The notes under the pieces were generated by a model. That model saw only the letters and a list, made by a program, of their open reading frames with translations. It was not told the origin of the DNA and searched no databases. This document shows positions 45,014 through 53,720 of a stretch of DNA of 64,000 nt, one piece after another (the stretch's first letter is position 1; the number at the start of each line of letters is the position of its first letter). Both the position numbers and the translations under genes were made by a program. The stretch lies in the NCBI RefSeq assembly GCF_002251855.1, contig NZ_NOXW01000022.1, forward strand, positions 806,001 through 870,000, in the 5' to 3' direction. The DNA comes from Rhodoferax sp. TH121 (GTDB lineage: Bacteria; Pseudomonadota; Gammaproteobacteria; Burkholderiales; Burkholderiaceae_C).

Positions 45014-45990
45014 GTCACATGGCTGCACCAAGTCCGTTGCGCCTGTCGGTTGTCGTCATTGGGCTGAACGAAGAAGCCCGTTTGCAGGGGGCGCTGCAAG
45101 CGGTGTTTGACACCTGCCCCGCCCACTGCGAGTTGGAAGTGTTCTATGTCGATAGCGGTTCCAAAGACCGTAGTGTGGCCATAGCGGAAGCCATGCCGGG
45201 GGTGCAAGTGTTGCGCTTGCAGACCCAGCGACCCTCTGCAGCCAAGGCGCGCAACATGGGGCTGGCACAGGTGCGTGGAGACTACGTGCAGCTGATCGAT
45301 GGCGACAGCGTGCTGCAAGCGGGGTGGCTTGAAACTGCTGTGCAGACGCTGGAGGCCAACTCTGGCATTGCCTGTGTGTTTGGCCAGTGCGTAGAGGCCT
45401 ATCCGGAGCAAAGTGTTTACATGCGGGTGTGTGGGTTGGACTGGCACATACCGGCCGGAGACCATCGCCTGTGTGGTGGTAACTCGATGTGGCGCCGCGA
45501 AGTGATTGCGGCGCACGGTTTTTTTGATGAGGCACTGCAGTTGGGGGAAGAGCCCGACTTGTGCTACCGCGTGCGCCAGCAAGGGCATCGTATTGTGTGT
45601 GTAGACCAACCCATGGTGCTACACGATTTGGCGATGGTGACATTCAAACAATATTGGAAGCGTGGCGAGGCGACGGGCAAGGCCTACGCACGCGTGGCTT
45701 CCCGGTATTGGCGCTTGCCTGAAAAAATGTGGCTGCGGGAATTGGTGCGCAACTTCACTGAGCCCCTCACGTGGGCCGTTGTGGTCTGCCTGGGTGCGGT
45801 CTTCGTCGGTGGTGTTGGTGGCGGATTGTTGGCGCTCTTGGCATGGTGGTTGCTGCGTGCCGCAAAGATTGCGCGGACTGTGCGCAAGCGGGCTGACGGA
45901 TGGCTGGGGGCTTGCTTGTATGGCTTGCATTGCCAGTTTATTCGGCTCCCGGTTGTGGTGGGGCAGGTCAAAGGGCTGTTGCAGCGTTAA
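45010..45990 (+). CDS. Family 2 glycosyltransferase with C-terminal membrane segments
   Basis: A 326-residue GT2 protein. LSVVVIGLNEEARLQGAL, VFYVDSGSKDRSV, the LIDGDSVL DxD motif and LGEEPDLCYRVRQQGH define the catalytic domain. A hydrophobic pair near residues 255-290 (WAVVVCLGAVFVGGVGGG and onward) suggests membrane attachment, as in transferases acting on lipid-linked intermediates. The ATG at 45010 overlaps the upstream stop. Confidence 0.86.
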   Translation: MSHMAAPSPLRLSVVVIGLNEEARLQGALQAVFDTCPAHCELEVFYVDSGSKDRSVAIAEAMPGVQVLRLQTQRPSAAKARNMGLAQVRGDYVQLIDGDSVLQAGWLETAVQTLEANSGIACVFGQCVEAYPEQSVYMRVCGLDWHIPAGDHRLCGGNSMWRREVIAAHGFFDEALQLGEEPDLCYRVRQQGHRIVCVDQPMVLHDLAMVTFKQYWKRGEATGKAYARVASRYWRLPEKMWLRELVRNFTEPLTWAVVVCLGAVFVGGVGGGLLALLAWWLLRAAKIARTVRKRADGWLGACLYGLHCQFIRLPVVVGQVKGLLQR

Positions 45991-46004
45991 CAGGGAACAT
46001 GTAA

Positions 46005-47804
46005 ATGGCAGGATTCTTGGTGGCGTGGACGCATGACGCGGCATCGCCCGATACCGCAAGCTGGGCGCACGCAGAGCGCATTGCACTTCGCGGTGGCGCA
46101 TTGGGCGCAAGTCACACTACCGTCCAATGCCGTGTGTTGACCTGGCGGCGCAGAACCGGCGAGTTTCCACACAGCGGCAAGGTGTTCGAGTCTGGTCGCA
46201 AACACGTGGCATGGGTGGGCCAGTGTGTAGACGAGGGGGGAGAAGCTAGCCAACAGGCCATCCACGTACTGGCCCGAGATGTCTGGAATGATGCAGCGGC
46301 AGCCCGTTGCAATGGACCCTTCTGCGCGGTAGTGATGGGAACCGAGCCCTTTTCGTTGCGTGTGGTGACAGACCGCTACCGCCACTACCCCGTGTATGTG
46401 TACAAGGGCGCGGGCGTTGCGGTAGCGTCTACAGACATGAAGTGCCTGCTGCCTTTTATGGGCAAACGTGCACTGAACTTGGCTGCGGTGGATATGCTGC
46501 TGCGGAGCGGTGAGCTGATAGACCGCGATACCTTGTTGGACGGCGTGGAGCTACTGCCGCCTGGCACGGTCTTGTCCTTGGAAACAAACGCCGCTGGTGC
46601 TTTGCAAACCACGGAACACCGGTACTGGGCCATGCGGCACGATGGTGCGGCGGCTGGTAGCTTGTCGCGCACCGCCGATGAACTGGCGCAGAGATTGTCT
46701 GCGTCCGTGCGCAGGCTGGAGGCGGTGTCGCCCCGTTTGGGCATCACGCTGAGCGGTGGTCTGGATTCGCGCATCATTTTGGATTTGTGTGCACATCCCG
46801 AGCGGGTGCCCAGTTTTACCTGGGGCTTGCCCGGTTGCCGTGATATTGCGTGTGCAAGCCGTTATGCCCAGGTGGTGGGCTCACCCCACACGGTGCGGCA
46901 CTGGAGTCCCCCAGACTTCCCTCCGCTGTGGCCCACCGGAGCAGACCTGACGGCGGGTAGCTTTGGGGTGGAAAGCATGCATATGCTGCCGTTCATTCCC
47001 TTGTTGGCGTCTCATTGTGATGTGGTGCTCAATGGTTTGGCGGGTGATGTCATCTTGGGTGGCAATTTCATCAAATACGATTGGCTGGGTCAGCGCGATG
47101 TCAGCAAACTAGGTCGATCCATTTGGCGATGGAGGGTCTCTGCAGAGGAAGAGCGGCAAGTGGACATGCTCAAGGTGTCTGATACATCGAAGTCGGCGGC
47201 GCAGCGATGGGTAGATTCCATCGCTGCACGCGAAGGCGCAAGACCGGTTGAGCGAGCAAACGATTGGCTCTACGAGAATAGGATATTTCGATATACCAAT
47301 TCCGGAACCATGTTGTTGCGCAGTGCCGTAGAGTCGCACTCGCCGTTTTTTGACAACGACTTTATCGATGCCGTGACAGCGGTTCGGCAGGAACACAAGT
47401 TCAAGCACCGCTTGTACTTGGAGGTTATGCGCCGAGCGGCTCCGCGTGCGGCATCAGTCACGTGGCAGCGCACCAATATCCCGCCAGCTTGGGGATTTCA
47501 GGCCAACGTGCTGGCAATGGGTGTGCACCGCGTGGTGGGCAAGCTGGCATCGCGCTTGGGGTTGGAGGCCTTCAAGGACTTGAAGGTCGCCGATCCGGCT
47601 GGGTGGTTGCGTACCGATTGGCAGTCCGTTGCTGCGGACATCGTGCTGGGGGCTCGGGCTCAAGAACGCGGCGTCTGGAATCCGCAGGCCGCGCAGGGCC
47701 TCTGGCAGTCGCATATGCGCGGCGGCAACCACACACGCACCTTGGGCGCCATGGTTGCAGTGGAGTTGTTTGCGCGCAGCGTGTTGGACGAGGACTTGGT
47801 ATGA
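46005..47804 (+). CDS. Asparagine-synthetase-like protein without the glutaminase cysteine
   Basis: A 599-residue protein with an N-terminal Ntn-hydrolase-like region (about residues 1-190) and a C-terminal ATP-PPi synthetase domain (about 215-590) with [15 protein letters not shown] (P-loop 250-256). Normal AsnB enzymes begin Met-Cys, where Cys2 cleaves glutamine; here the N-terminus is [10 protein letters not shown], and a stop codon just upstream in frame rules out a longer start carrying Cys. Glutamine-dependent amidation is therefore unlikely, and ammonia or another nucleophile may be used. It overlaps the acetyltransferase gene by 4 nt. A role in amidating a sugar acid such as glucuronate is speculation. 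Confidence 0.8.
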   Translation: MAGFLVAWTHDAASPDTASWAHAERIALRGGALGASHTTVQCRVLTWRRRTGEFPHSGKVFESGRKHVAWVGQCVDEGGEASQQAIHVLARDVWNDAAAARCNGPFCAVVMGTEPFSLRVVTDRYRHYPVYVYKGAGVAVASTDMKCLLPFMGKRALNLAAVDMLLRSGELIDRDTLLDGVELLPPGTVLSLETNAAGALQTTEHRYWAMRHDGAAAGSLSRTADELAQRLSASVRRLEAVSPRLGITLSGGLDSRIILDLCAHPERVPSFTWGLPGCRDIACASRYAQVVGSPHTVRHWSPPDFPPLWPTGADLTAGSFGVESMHMLPFIPLLASHCDVVLNGLAGDVILGGNFIKYDWLGQRDVSKLGRSIWRWRVSAEEERQVDMLKVSDTSKSAAQRWVDSIAAREGARPVERANDWLYENRIFRYTNSGTMLLRSAVESHSPFFDNDFIDAVTAVRQEHKFKHRLYLEVMRRAAPRAASVTWQRTNIPPAWGFQANVLAMGVHRVVGKLASRLGLEAFKDLKVADPAGWLRTDWQSVAADIVLGARAQERGVWNPQAAQGLWQSHMRGGNHTRTLGAMVAVELFARSVLDEDLV

Positions 47805-48391
47805 GCTTGCGCAACATGGCCTTGGGTACTCTGGTGCGTGTGGTGGCACCGTGTGTCCGATGGGGCGGCTATGTTGTGCGTCCGTGTCAACGCCTGTGGC
47901 GTCTCATTCAACTGAGTGCTTGGAGTGAAGGTGAAGTCCCGGTGAGCACCCAGTTCGACGGACCGGTCCATCTGCCAAAACGCATTGCGCTGTGGCTTGG
48001 TGCATCCTGCAGGTTTGGGCGCGAAGTTTTTTTGGACACCAACGGTGGACGCATCACGCTGGGACGCCATGTGCGCATCAATACGGGGTGTGTCTTGGTG
48101 TCGTATGCCTCCATCTCCATTGGAGATGACTGCCTGATTGGTGAGTACGTCAGTATTCGGGATGCCAACCACGGCACGATTGAGGGGCAAGCCATGCGGT
48201 TGCAGCCGCATACCAGTGCCCCCATTGTTATTGGCAACAATGTGTGGATCGGGCGTGGTGCCGTTGTCTTGAAGGGGGTGCAGATTGGGGACGGCGCAGT
48301 GGTCGCCGCGAATAGTGTGGTGACCCGGGACGTAGCCCCCCGTACTTTGGTCGGGGGTGTCCCAGCGCGTTTGATCAAGGCCCTGGTATGA
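47801..48391 (+). CDS. Left-handed beta-helix O-acetyltransferase (LbH/hexapeptide)
   Basis: A 196-residue hexapeptide-repeat protein. Repeats such as [13 protein letters not shown] and [20 protein letters not shown] form the left-handed beta-helix, and RDANHG contains the catalytic His typical of maltose/galactoside-type acetyltransferases. The first 60 residues are a separate basic, amphipathic region. The ATG at 47801 overlaps the upstream stop and the end overlaps the next gene, so four genes (46005-50504) are tightly coupled. It probably O- or N-acetylates an EPS sugar. Confidence 0.85.
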   Translation: MSLRNMALGTLVRVVAPCVRWGGYVVRPCQRLWRLIQLSAWSEGEVPVSTQFDGPVHLPKRIALWLGASCRFGREVFLDTNGGRITLGRHVRINTGCVLVSYASISIGDDCLIGEYVSIRDANHGTIEGQAMRLQPHTSAPIVIGNNVWIGRGAVVLKGVQIGDGAVVAANSVVTRDVAPRTLVGGVPARLIKALV

Positions 48392-49602
48392 ACCCCTTAA
48401 CCGTGGCCTACCTATCCCCCGCCATGCCAGCCCTTTCGGAAACCTTTGTCTACGAAGAGCTGCTGGCGTTGGAGCGCCGTGGGGTGACGGTGGTGCCATT
48501 TTCGGTGCGCCAGCCTGCCAAGCCCGTGCCTGCCCAGCAGGCCCTGGCCGCGCGGGTGACCCACCTATACGCGGGCGGCCCCTTGGCGGTGGTGCTGGGC
48601 GGGCTGTTGCAGTTGCCACGCTTTGGCCTGCGCGTGGGCAAGGCGCTGGGCTGGCTTGCCAGTGATGTGACGGAATGCGGGCCGCTGCGCCTTTCCAGCT
48701 GGAAGCTGGCCTACCAGTTCTTGGCGGGGGCGCGTTTGGCCGCGCTGTTGCGGCAGCGTGGCTGTAGCCATTTGCATGTGCACTTTGCCCATGTGCCAAG
48801 CCAAATTGCCATGTATGCCTCTGCCCTGGGTGGTGTGCCGTTCACCATCATGGCCCATGCCAACGACATTTTTGAAGACGGCATCTTGCTGCAAAAGAAG
48901 GCCATGCGCGCCAAGCGCATGCTCACCATCTCGGACTACAACCGCCGCTACCTGCAAGGGCTGGGCATTGCGCCAGACCGGCTGGCAGTGGTGCGCTGCG
49001 GGGTCAGTTTTGCGCCACCTGTCACGCCACCCCGCTGGGAGGCCGGCCCGGTGTTCAAGCTGGCATCACTGGGGCGCATGGTCGAGAAAAAAGGCTTCGA
49101 CGTGCTGATTGCCGCAGTAGCCCTGCTGCGCAACAAGGGGCTGGCGGTACAGCTGAGCCTGGCAGGGGATGGTCCTTTGCTATCAAATATGAAGCTGCTC
49201 GCGCAGCAGCTATGCGGGCTAGAGGCTGTTTTGTTTGTTGGTTCGCTGCCTCACCATGAGGTGGCGGCCTGGATGCGACAGCACGACGCCTTTGTGTTGG
49301 CTTGCAAGCAAGACAGACATGGCGATATGGATGGCATTCCGGTCGTGCTGATGGAGGCCATGTCGCAGGGGGTGCCCGTGGTGTCTACGCGCCTCTCTGG
49401 CTTGCCGGAGTTGGTGCAGCACCAACAAACGGGGCTGCTGGCCGAGCCGAACGATGCCGCCAGCTTGGCCCAGCAAATAGAAGCGCTGATGCAGTCCCAA
49501 ACCTTGCGCGAGCGCCTGGCCACGCAAGCCCAAGCCTACGTAGGCATGGAGTTTGGGCAGGCCACCAATATTGATCGACTTATGGACCATATTCGTCTAT
49601 GA
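48388..49602 (+). CDS. Family 4 glycosyltransferase (WcaL/colanic-acid-type)
   Basis: A 404-residue GT-B enzyme. [20 protein letters not shown] is typical of the WcaL/AmsK-type branch; [28 protein letters not shown] and [20 protein letters not shown], followed by SGLPELV, mark the donor-binding domain. Codons 264-280 overlap a dispersed repeat (49179-49226, opposite orientation) encoding about [17 protein letters not shown] between two conserved motifs. It overlaps both neighbours by 4 nt. Confidence 0.88.
   Translation: MNPLTVAYLSPAMPALSETFVYEELLALERRGVTVVPFSVRQPAKPVPAQQALAARVTHLYAGGPLAVVLGGLLQLPRFGLRVGKALGWLASDVTECGPLRLSSWKLAYQFLAGARLAALLRQRGCSHLHVHFAHVPSQIAMYASALGGVPFTIMAHANDIFEDGILLQKKAMRAKRMLTISDYNRRYLQGLGIAPDRLAVVRCGVSFAPPVTPPRWEAGPVFKLASLGRMVEKKGFDVLIAAVALLRNKGLAVQLSLAGDGPLLSNMKLLAQQLCGLEAVLFVGSLPHHEVAAWMRQHDAFVLACKQDRHGDMDGIPVVLMEAMSQGVPVVSTRLSGLPELVQHQQTGLLAEPNDAASLAQQIEALMQSQTLRERLATQAQAYVGMEFGQATNIDRLMDHIRL
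49179..49226 (-). repeat. Dispersed 48-50 bp repeat, copy 6 (inside a GT4 gene, antisense)
   Basis: On the minus strand it has GCCTCTAGCCCGCATAG, then CTGCTGCGCGAGCAGCTT, ending ATATTTGATAGC. It lies inside the GT4 coding sequence in the opposite direction, and the host gene stays open through it. Confidence 0.72.
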
Positions 49603-50504
49603 CAACCTCCCTTGGCTACGTGTTGATTTCCCCCTGCCGCGATGAGGCCGACTACATGCGCCAGACTCTGGACACCGTCGTGGCCCAGTCGGTACTGCCC
49701 GCGCGCTGGATCATTGTGGACGACGGTTCAACGGATGCAACACCCCAAATACTGGCTGAGTACGCTGCCAAACACCCTTGGATTACTGTGGTGACGCGGC
49801 AGAACCGTGGCCACCGCGCAGTGGGGCCGGGAGTGATAGACGCCTTTTATGCGGGCTACCAAACCATCAACCCCCAAGACTTTGAGTTTGTGTGCAAGTT
49901 GGACTTGGACTTGCGCCTGCCCCCGCGCTACTTCGAGATACTGATGGAGCGTATGCACGCCAACCCGCGCATTGCCACGTGCAGCGGCAAAGCCTATGTG
50001 GAGCAGGGGGGGCGGCTGGTGAATGAGGGGCATGGCGATGAAACGAGCCTGGGGATGACCAAGTTTTACCGCGTGAGCGCCTTTGCGGCTATGGGCGGCT
50101 TTGTGCGCGAGGTGATGTGGGACGGCATTGACTGCCATCGCTGCCGCATGATGGGCCTGATCGCTTGCAGCTGGGATGAGCCAGAACTGCGGTTTGTACA
50201 CCTGCGCCCCATGGGCTCCAGCCAGCAAAGCATTTACACAGGGCGCATGCGCCACGGATTTGGCCAGTACTTCATGGGCACTGGGTTTTTGTATATTTTT
50301 GCCAGTGCGCTCAAGAAAATTCCTGAGAAGCCGTATGTACTCGGCGCGGCGTACATGCTTTGGGGCTGGTTGAAGAGTGCGCTGCAGGGCAAGCCCCGCT
50401 ACAACGACCTGGAATTCAGGCGTTTTTTGCAGGCTTATCAGTGGCGTGCATTGTGGGTGGGAAAGCGACGGGCGGTGGAAGAAATAGACCAACGTGCACG
50501 CTGA
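49599..50504 (+). CDS. Family 2 glycosyltransferase
   Basis: A 301-residue GT2 enzyme. YVLISPCRDEADYMRQTLDT, RWIIVDDGSTDAT and the DxD-like CKLDLDLRLPPRYFE are clear. The C-terminal part includes MRHGFGQYFMGTGFLYIFAS and could contact the membrane. It overlaps the GT4 gene by 4 nt and ends a four-gene coupled run. The acceptor and donor are unknown. Confidence 0.86.
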   Translation: MTTSLGYVLISPCRDEADYMRQTLDTVVAQSVLPARWIIVDDGSTDATPQILAEYAAKHPWITVVTRQNRGHRAVGPGVIDAFYAGYQTINPQDFEFVCKLDLDLRLPPRYFEILMERMHANPRIATCSGKAYVEQGGRLVNEGHGDETSLGMTKFYRVSAFAAMGGFVREVMWDGIDCHRCRMMGLIACSWDEPELRFVHLRPMGSSQQSIYTGRMRHGFGQYFMGTGFLYIFASALKKIPEKPYVLGAAYMLWGWLKSALQGKPRYNDLEFRRFLQAYQWRALWVGKRRAVEEIDQRAR

Positions 50505-50541
50505 CGCATTTGCTTGCAAGCATGGTTAACGTATTCTTGAA

Positions 50542-50567
50542 CCACCCGGGTTTCGTGCCCTGGGTGG
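50542..50567 (+). terminator. Weak hairpin after the GT2 gene (possible terminator)
   Basis: CCACCCGGG (50542-50550) pairs with CCCTGGGTGG (50558-50567) with one bulged base. Only a short, interrupted T stretch follows, so termination here is uncertain. Confidence 0.35.
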
Positions 50568-50586
50568 CTACACATTTATCTGATCG

Positions 50587-52491
50587 ATGAGGTTCGCTAT
50601 GTCCACTTTTGCGCAAACTACATTGGTTCGTTATGCCCGTTGGGGCCTTATTGCGGCATCGGTTGCAGTGACTGCGGCGTGTGGAGGTGGCGGTGGTGGT
50701 GGCGCCCCTAGCACTCCCGCCAACATGGCAAGCCCGGCTAGCGTCGCGTCAACTGGTATAGATTTGGTTTTGAATGCCAATCGTGTAAGCGGTGTTGCAC
50801 CTTTAGCCGTTTCGTTCAATTCAATTGGTACAACAGCCGACGCGGCTTTGACCACTCGCCCTTTTCACGAACTTAGCTACAAATGGGAGTTCAGTGATAC
50901 ATCCGACGTACCTGATTGGACATACGGTGCTACTCCTGCAGCTAGGAAAAAGAATATTGCCTATGGTCCAGTAGCTGGGCATGTATTTGAGAAGCCTGGT
51001 ACTTGGACGGTTACTCTAACTGCTGTATCAGCAAAGAACCGTAGCGTAACTGCGCAGAGGTCGTTAACTATCTCCGTTGCAGACCCAGCAGCACTAACGA
51101 CAGTCTGTGTCTCTAATTCCGGTATACCTGTGCCTGGGGTGGCTGGTTGTCCTGCGGGTGCCACTGGGCAAATGGTCCCGAGTTGGGCTGGCATAGGGAG
51201 TCTGACTGATACTTATAAGCGAGTGCTTTTAAAACGAGGGGATGTTTGGAGTAGCGACGGGCATTTATCCATAAGCTCTTCGCGGACAGGGGGAATCGTC
51301 GGAGCATACGGTGCTGGCAACGTAAAGCCTAAAGTCATCTTGGTTTCAAATAATGCTGGCTTCTACCTTGCAGGCACATCAGATTGGAGAATTCTTGATG
51401 TGGAGGTTTCCGGCAATGGCATCCAAGGGGCTTCTAAGCAAGGTATTGTGTTTACAAATGGCTCGAATGTTTTAGTATCAGGTGTCTCAATCTCTGATGT
51501 GTTTATTGGAGTGTCGTCAGGAATAGTTCGAGGGTTGACTATTGAGGCGTCTCATATTTATGGGCTATACGACGCTAGCGGGGGGCATCCTGGTATCGCG
51601 ATGTATTTAGAAAACACTGATGAGCTCTCTATACTGGGCTCCAAATTTAGTGATTCGCCCACTACCCATGTAATCCGTCTTCAAGGCGTTGAGAAATCAG
51701 TAATCTCTAACAATCAAATTGAGATGGCTGGACCAAGCAGAAATGCTTTAACTATTCGAGGCAAGTCAACATCCAGTGCATTTGCATGGAATGGCAATTG
51801 GACTCAACATGTAGTCGTCAATAATAATATTATTGATAATTCTGTAAGAGGGGGGTATGCTTTGTACGTTGGACCGCAAAGCACCGGACACGCTGAACGC
51901 ATTCGGGATGTGATCATTGAGGGCAACTACATAAAATCTAGAGAACTCTACGCTGCTAATTTTCAAGTGGCAGAGAATTTGTCTGTAAGAAATAATATTC
52001 TAAGTACATACTACGCATACGCTATTGGTCTAGGACTTGGTGGCAATGTGGCAGGATCTCCAGCAACAAAAGGAGCATACATCTACCATAATACTATTTA
52101 CAAGGTAGATACTAGTATGACGTCGAACTTTTCAGCATTCTATTTGTCTAGCCCTGGATTGGCGAGCGAGGTCAGGTTGAGTAACAATATAGTTTATGCA
52201 GTTGGAAATAATCGAAATGGTGCGGGGAATGGAAGTGGGGCAACATTGCTTGCCCAGGGAGGGGTAGTCGGCTCAGACGGAACACATTTTTTTACCCAGG
52301 GTAATACTGATGATGTCGATATTGCGGTATCCAAGCCTTGGACTAGCATAAATCCAACCGATCCTGTGCATTTTAAGCCTGATGCCAACTATGCTAGTTC
52401 TGGAAATACCTTTAGCCTTGATGGAGGTGTTTGGGATTTGACATATCAAGAGTTGTCATCTTCACGATTGCGTGGAGCTCTTGAGAGATAG
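50587..52491 (+). CDS. Lipoprotein with PKD-like domain and right-handed parallel beta-helix
   Basis: A 634-residue exported protein. The signal peptide ends in a lipobox (VTAAC, Cys32), followed by seven Gly. Residues about 60-160 resemble a PKD-like domain (ISGVAPLAV-type start region, YKWEFSDTSD, VFEKPGTWTVTLTAVS). Residues about 200-560 contain repeated N-x-I/V rungs typical of NosD/pectate-lyase-like beta-helices (for example VVNNNIIDNSV and SVRNNILSTYYAY). Such helices bind or cleave polysaccharides, so an EPS lyase, epimerase or surface anchor is possible; catalytic residues are not identifiable by eye. A second ATG at 50599 would also fit. Composition becomes AT-rich within the gene. 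Confidence 0.75.
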   Translation: MRFAMSTFAQTTLVRYARWGLIAASVAVTAACGGGGGGGAPSTPANMASPASVASTGIDLVLNANRVSGVAPLAVSFNSIGTTADAALTTRPFHELSYKWEFSDTSDVPDWTYGATPAARKKNIAYGPVAGHVFEKPGTWTVTLTAVSAKNRSVTAQRSLTISVADPAALTTVCVSNSGIPVPGVAGCPAGATGQMVPSWAGIGSLTDTYKRVLLKRGDVWSSDGHLSISSSRTGGIVGAYGAGNVKPKVILVSNNAGFYLAGTSDWRILDVEVSGNGIQGASKQGIVFTNGSNVLVSGVSISDVFIGVSSGIVRGLTIEASHIYGLYDASGGHPGIAMYLENTDELSILGSKFSDSPTTHVIRLQGVEKSVISNNQIEMAGPSRNALTIRGKSTSSAFAWNGNWTQHVVVNNNIIDNSVRGGYALYVGPQSTGHAERIRDVIIEGNYIKSRELYAANFQVAENLSVRNNILSTYYAYAIGLGLGGNVAGSPATKGAYIYHNTIYKVDTSMTSNFSAFYLSSPGLASEVRLSNNIVYAVGNNRNGAGNGSGATLLAQGGVVGSDGTHFFTQGNTDDVDIAVSKPWTSINPTDPVHFKPDANYASSGNTFSLDGGVWDLTYQELSSSRLRGALER

Positions 52492-52607
52492 AGGATGTAT
52501 TTGATTTTCGACTGGCAGCATTATTAAAACTGCTCTGTTACCTCGAAAGCTGAGTACTACTGCTATTCCTCATTGAGTCAGAATTGAGTGACGCGCGAAA
52601 GACTGTA

Positions 52608-52652
52608 GAGATTTTGAAAATTTTTGTTGAAAATCTCATTGCGATTGCAATG
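52608..52652. other. Two adjacent hairpins in the convergent gap
   Basis: GAGATTTT (52608-52615) pairs with AAAATCTC (52630-52637), and CATTGC (52637-52642) pairs with GCAATG (52647-52652) around a GATT loop. They lie between convergent genes ending at 52491 and 52674, where terminators would be expected, but no clear T run follows. The rest of this 182-nt gap shows nothing recognisable. Confidence 0.35.
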
Positions 52653-52673
52653 TGCCAAATAATTATTGGATGA

Positions 52674-53717
52674 TTAAATGCACGCGTCTATCATTTTTTG
52701 AAGGTGTGTAATGTTTTGGTGCGTCCTTCCTGAAATGCTGTCTCCGATGGTAAATGCGTATTTTCTATATGTTACATCGCAGTAGTCTTTGAATATATTA
52801 TTAAATCTATTTGGTGGCTGAATTACCAATAGGCAGCCGTGTTCGGGCATGCTGAGTAAGGCGTTGGCTAGGTGGCTACCTTCTATGCCTATTACAAGTT
52901 TTGCATCTAAGAGATTTTCTATAATTTCTTTTGCTGAGTCCTTTTCGGGGTTGATGATCGTGCCGCCGATCTTCAGCATGAAATTTATAATTGCGTCTTC
53001 ATTTTCCAAATTTCTATTGTCATGGTTATTTCCGCCGCGACGAATGAATACAACTTCTTTCTTCTTAGAATGAAGATGCGAGAATCGTTTGCGGAATTGG
53101 CGTAGGCTTCCTACCTGCACAGAGTTTAGTGGTGCTGGCTCGAGGATACTGATTTCTTTATACAAGCAGTTATTGTCTAGTTCTGTGGGTGGGGGGGTCT
53201 GTAGAGCTTCATAGTATCCTGCTTCGTGTATGTACGGCTTTTTTCCAAAATGAGAGGTAAGCACTCTCCCATGATTTTGACAAAAAATTGTCATTGGAAG
53301 CTCGTCATGTAGCCAGTGCCCGAAATATTGATGTGATTGCCGATTTGCGACAACTACACCCGTAGTATTCATTTCTCTTGTTATTTTTGAAAAAAGGCTT
53401 CTTGTATTGCCTGCAATTAAATGCTTTGCTCTATTTGAATAAATATTGCCATTGGTGAAAATTGCATCTTTTAGTGAGTGGAAAACAGCTGGCGGGATGC
53501 CAATGTCGCATTGACTAAGCCTGGCGACTTCCAATGCCATGCTCCTGTAAGGAGCAATTCCGGTTATTTTTCCTAACTCTTCCTTTCGATACATCGCTTG
53601 TTGACGCTCTATTGTCAAATATTCTCCAGCCACCCATCTTTTTGAACTGGCTTGCATTAAATTTTTGCTGAGTCCCAAATGCTTAAGCGAGGATAGGAGG
53701 ATTGGTGATACATACAT
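52674..53717 (-). CDS. GT61-like glycosyltransferase (DUF563)
   Basis: A 347-residue protein matching the outline of family 61 glycosyltransferases. QSHQYFGHWLHDELPM, VVFIRRGGNNHDNRNLENED, a middle I-N-P-E segment, and KLVIGIEGSHLANALLSMP (usually GxHGAxLxN) come in the expected order. It is strikingly AT-rich compared with the flanking core genes, suggesting acquisition with the adjacent flippase gene. The sugar specificity is not known. Confidence 0.75.
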   Translation of the reverse strand: MYVSPILLSSLKHLGLSKNLMQASSKRWVAGEYLTIERQQAMYRKEELGKITGIAPYRSMALEVARLSQCDIGIPPAVFHSLKDAIFTNGNIYSNRAKHLIAGNTRSLFSKITREMNTTGVVVANRQSHQYFGHWLHDELPMTIFCQNHGRVLTSHFGKKPYIHEAGYYEALQTPPPTELDNNCLYKEISILEPAPLNSVQVGSLRQFRKRFSHLHSKKKEVVFIRRGGNNHDNRNLENEDAIINFMLKIGGTIINPEKDSAKEIIENLLDAKLVIGIEGSHLANALLSMPEHGCLLVIQPPNRFNNIFKDYCDVTYRKYAFTIGDSISGRTHQNITHLQKMIDACI

Positions 53718-53720
53718 ACG

